From contig JACPAJ010000013.1 of NCBI GenBank assembly GCA_016180865.1, positions 1-39,721 of the forward strand: a DNA stretch of 39,721 bases, in the 5' to 3' direction. The position numbers and the translations under genes were made by a program. Position 1 is the stretch's first letter; every line of letters begins with the position of its first letter. Below the pieces are notes generated by a model, which saw only the letters and a program-made list of their open reading frames with translations, did no database searches and was not told the DNA's origin. Positions 38,902 through 39,721 of the stretch are shown one piece after another. This stretch comes from Deltaproteobacteria bacterium. Lineage in GTDB: Bacteria; UBA10199; GCA-002796325; 1-14-0-20-49-13.

Positions 38902-39721
38902 ATGGATCCAAGAATAAACCCATACGCCCCCGGTGCAGGTACCATTCCACCCGAACTAGCAGGTCGTGACGATATCATTGAAAAAGCTTCAATAGCGCTG
39001 GATCGGTGCCGTAACGGTCTTGCATCGCGCGGCCTATGCTTGGTTGGACTGCGCGGGGTTGGAAAGACAGTTTTGCTGACACGCATTTCACAAGAAGCAG
39101 AAGCTAAAGGTTTTGCCGTGGTTTCCATCGAAACCCCTGAAAAACGATCCTTGCCTGCTCTGCTCATCCCCGCCCTGCGAACAGCCCTCATAAAACTGGA
39201 TGTAATGGTAGCGACCAAAGAGCTCGGTAAGCGCACCATGCGAGTATTGGGTGGTTTTGTTGGCGCAATGAAGGTCAAGTATAACGACATCGAATTCGGT
39301 TTAGATCTGGGTAGTGAAGATGGGGTCGCGGACTCAGGCGATCTAGAACACGATTTGATAGCATTGTTTACCGAGATCGGAAAAGTGGCCAAGACAAAAA
39401 ATACGGCGCTGGTCCTTTGCATCGACGAAATCCAATACATTGAAGAAGAGCAATTTGCGGCGCTCATCATGGCGCTACATAAATGCGCGCAAAATCAATT
39501 ACCAGTCATTTTAGTTGGCGCCGGTTTACCCCAACTTGTCGGACAGGCGGGGCGTGCCAAATCCTACGCTGAAAGACTTTTTGAATATCCTAACGTTGGA
39601 CCATTAAAAGAGACGGCTGCAATGGCCGCACTCGAAGTGCCAGCTGTCAAACATAACGTCCGGTTTGAGAGAAATGCACTGAACGAGATCATTTCCCAGA
39701 CAAAAGGCTGTCCGTATTTTT
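38902..39721 (+). CDS. AAA ATPase (Orc/Cdc6-like AAA_16), 3' end cut by window edge
   Basis: 273 residues visible from the ATG at 38902; an in-frame ATG at 38884 is an alternative. It begins MDPRINPYAPGAGTIPPELAGRD (residues 1-23 in outline), typical of a family of stand-alone AAA ATPases. Walker A LVGLRGVGKTVLL, Walker B ALVLCIDEIQYI and a sensor region PVILVGAGLP are present. The frame is still open at base 39721. Relatives are found scattered on mobile DNA and may act in DNA transactions; the role is unknown. An open frame on the other strand over the same bases (38811-39470) has no such motifs and is a shadow. Confidence 0.85.
   Translation, partial: MDPRINPYAPGAGTIPPELAGRDDIIEKASIALDRCRNGLASRGLCLVGLRGVGKTVLLTRISQEAEAKGFAVVSIETPEKRSLPALLIPALRTALIKLDVMVATKELGKRTMRVLGGFVGAMKVKYNDIEFGLDLGSEDGVADSGDLEHDLIALFTEIGKVAKTKNTALVLCIDEIQYIEEEQFAALIMALHKCAQNQLPVILVGAGLPQLVGQAGRAKSYAERLFEYPNVGPLKETAAMAALEVPAVKHNVRFERNALNEIISQTKGCPYF

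Noticed and set aside
38811-39470. 219-codon open frame on the minus strand
   Set aside because: Antisense to an AAA ATPase with intact Walker motifs on the plus strand; the minus-strand product has no recognisable features.

Overview
The window comes from a Gram-negative (diderm) bacterium. It encodes a secretin, lipoproteins with clear lipoboxes, an outer-membrane beta-barrel candidate and a type IV pilus assembly platform. The many two-component genes, a sigma-54 activator, a MEDS-domain kinase and a lipoprotein with a haem-like motif recall deltaproteobacterial or related candidate-phylum genomes. I cannot assign a phylum from sequence alone. No rRNA, tRNA, CRISPR array or complete insertion sequence was seen.

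Layout. (1) 1-7611: a signalling operon with the C-terminal part of an NtrC-type activator, a 65-residue histidine-box peptide, a GNAT-like protein, a solitary solute-binding protein, a FemAB/DUF482-like protein and a large hybrid kinase. Bases of about 1270-5640 are strikingly AT-rich. The rest of the kinase gene is GC-richer and carries five in-frame palindromic repeat insertions. (2) 7740-8607: a sensorless kinase behind a sigma-54-type promoter. (3) 8677-10775: three envelope genes (barrel, thioredoxin lipoprotein, haem-motif lipoprotein). (4) 10947-14365: a transketolase overlapping an AspT-type exchanger. (5) 14400-30198: an MSHA-like type IV pilus locus. It holds the assembly ATPase, a frameshifted platform protein, seven pilin-like genes including a 750-residue one with five tandem Cys-paired domains, an inserted kinase plus two receivers, then MshM/ExeA ATPase, MshN/GspB-like TPR protein, PilM, PilN, PilO, PilP and secretin. 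(6) 30217-33577: a receiver-AraC regulator and two kinases. (7) 33586-36000: a compact RiPP-like cluster of a 50-residue precursor, an intrinsic terminator, a PqqD-like recognition protein, a radical SAM enzyme and a UbiA-type prenyltransferase. (8) 36001-39721: a patchwork region with a LUD-domain gene, a dehydroquinate-synthase-like fragment, an AAA/DUF4143 ATPase under a perfect sigma-70 promoter with an operator-like palindrome, a DUF1016 fragment, an 18-bp direct repeat and a partial AAA ATPase running off the end.

How they work together. The pilus genes form two co-oriented, mostly overlapping blocks that should build an inner-membrane platform, fibre and outer-membrane pore. The retraction ATPase (PilT) and prepilin peptidase (PilD) are not in the window and must lie elsewhere. 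Several regulatory genes have no Shine-Dalgarno and a -10 box just upstream of the ATG, which suggests leaderless mRNAs. The strongest candidate for an undescribed system is the precursor / PqqD / radical SAM / UbiA cluster. The second is the repeat-domain pilin, and the third is the kinase gene colonised by in-frame repeats.
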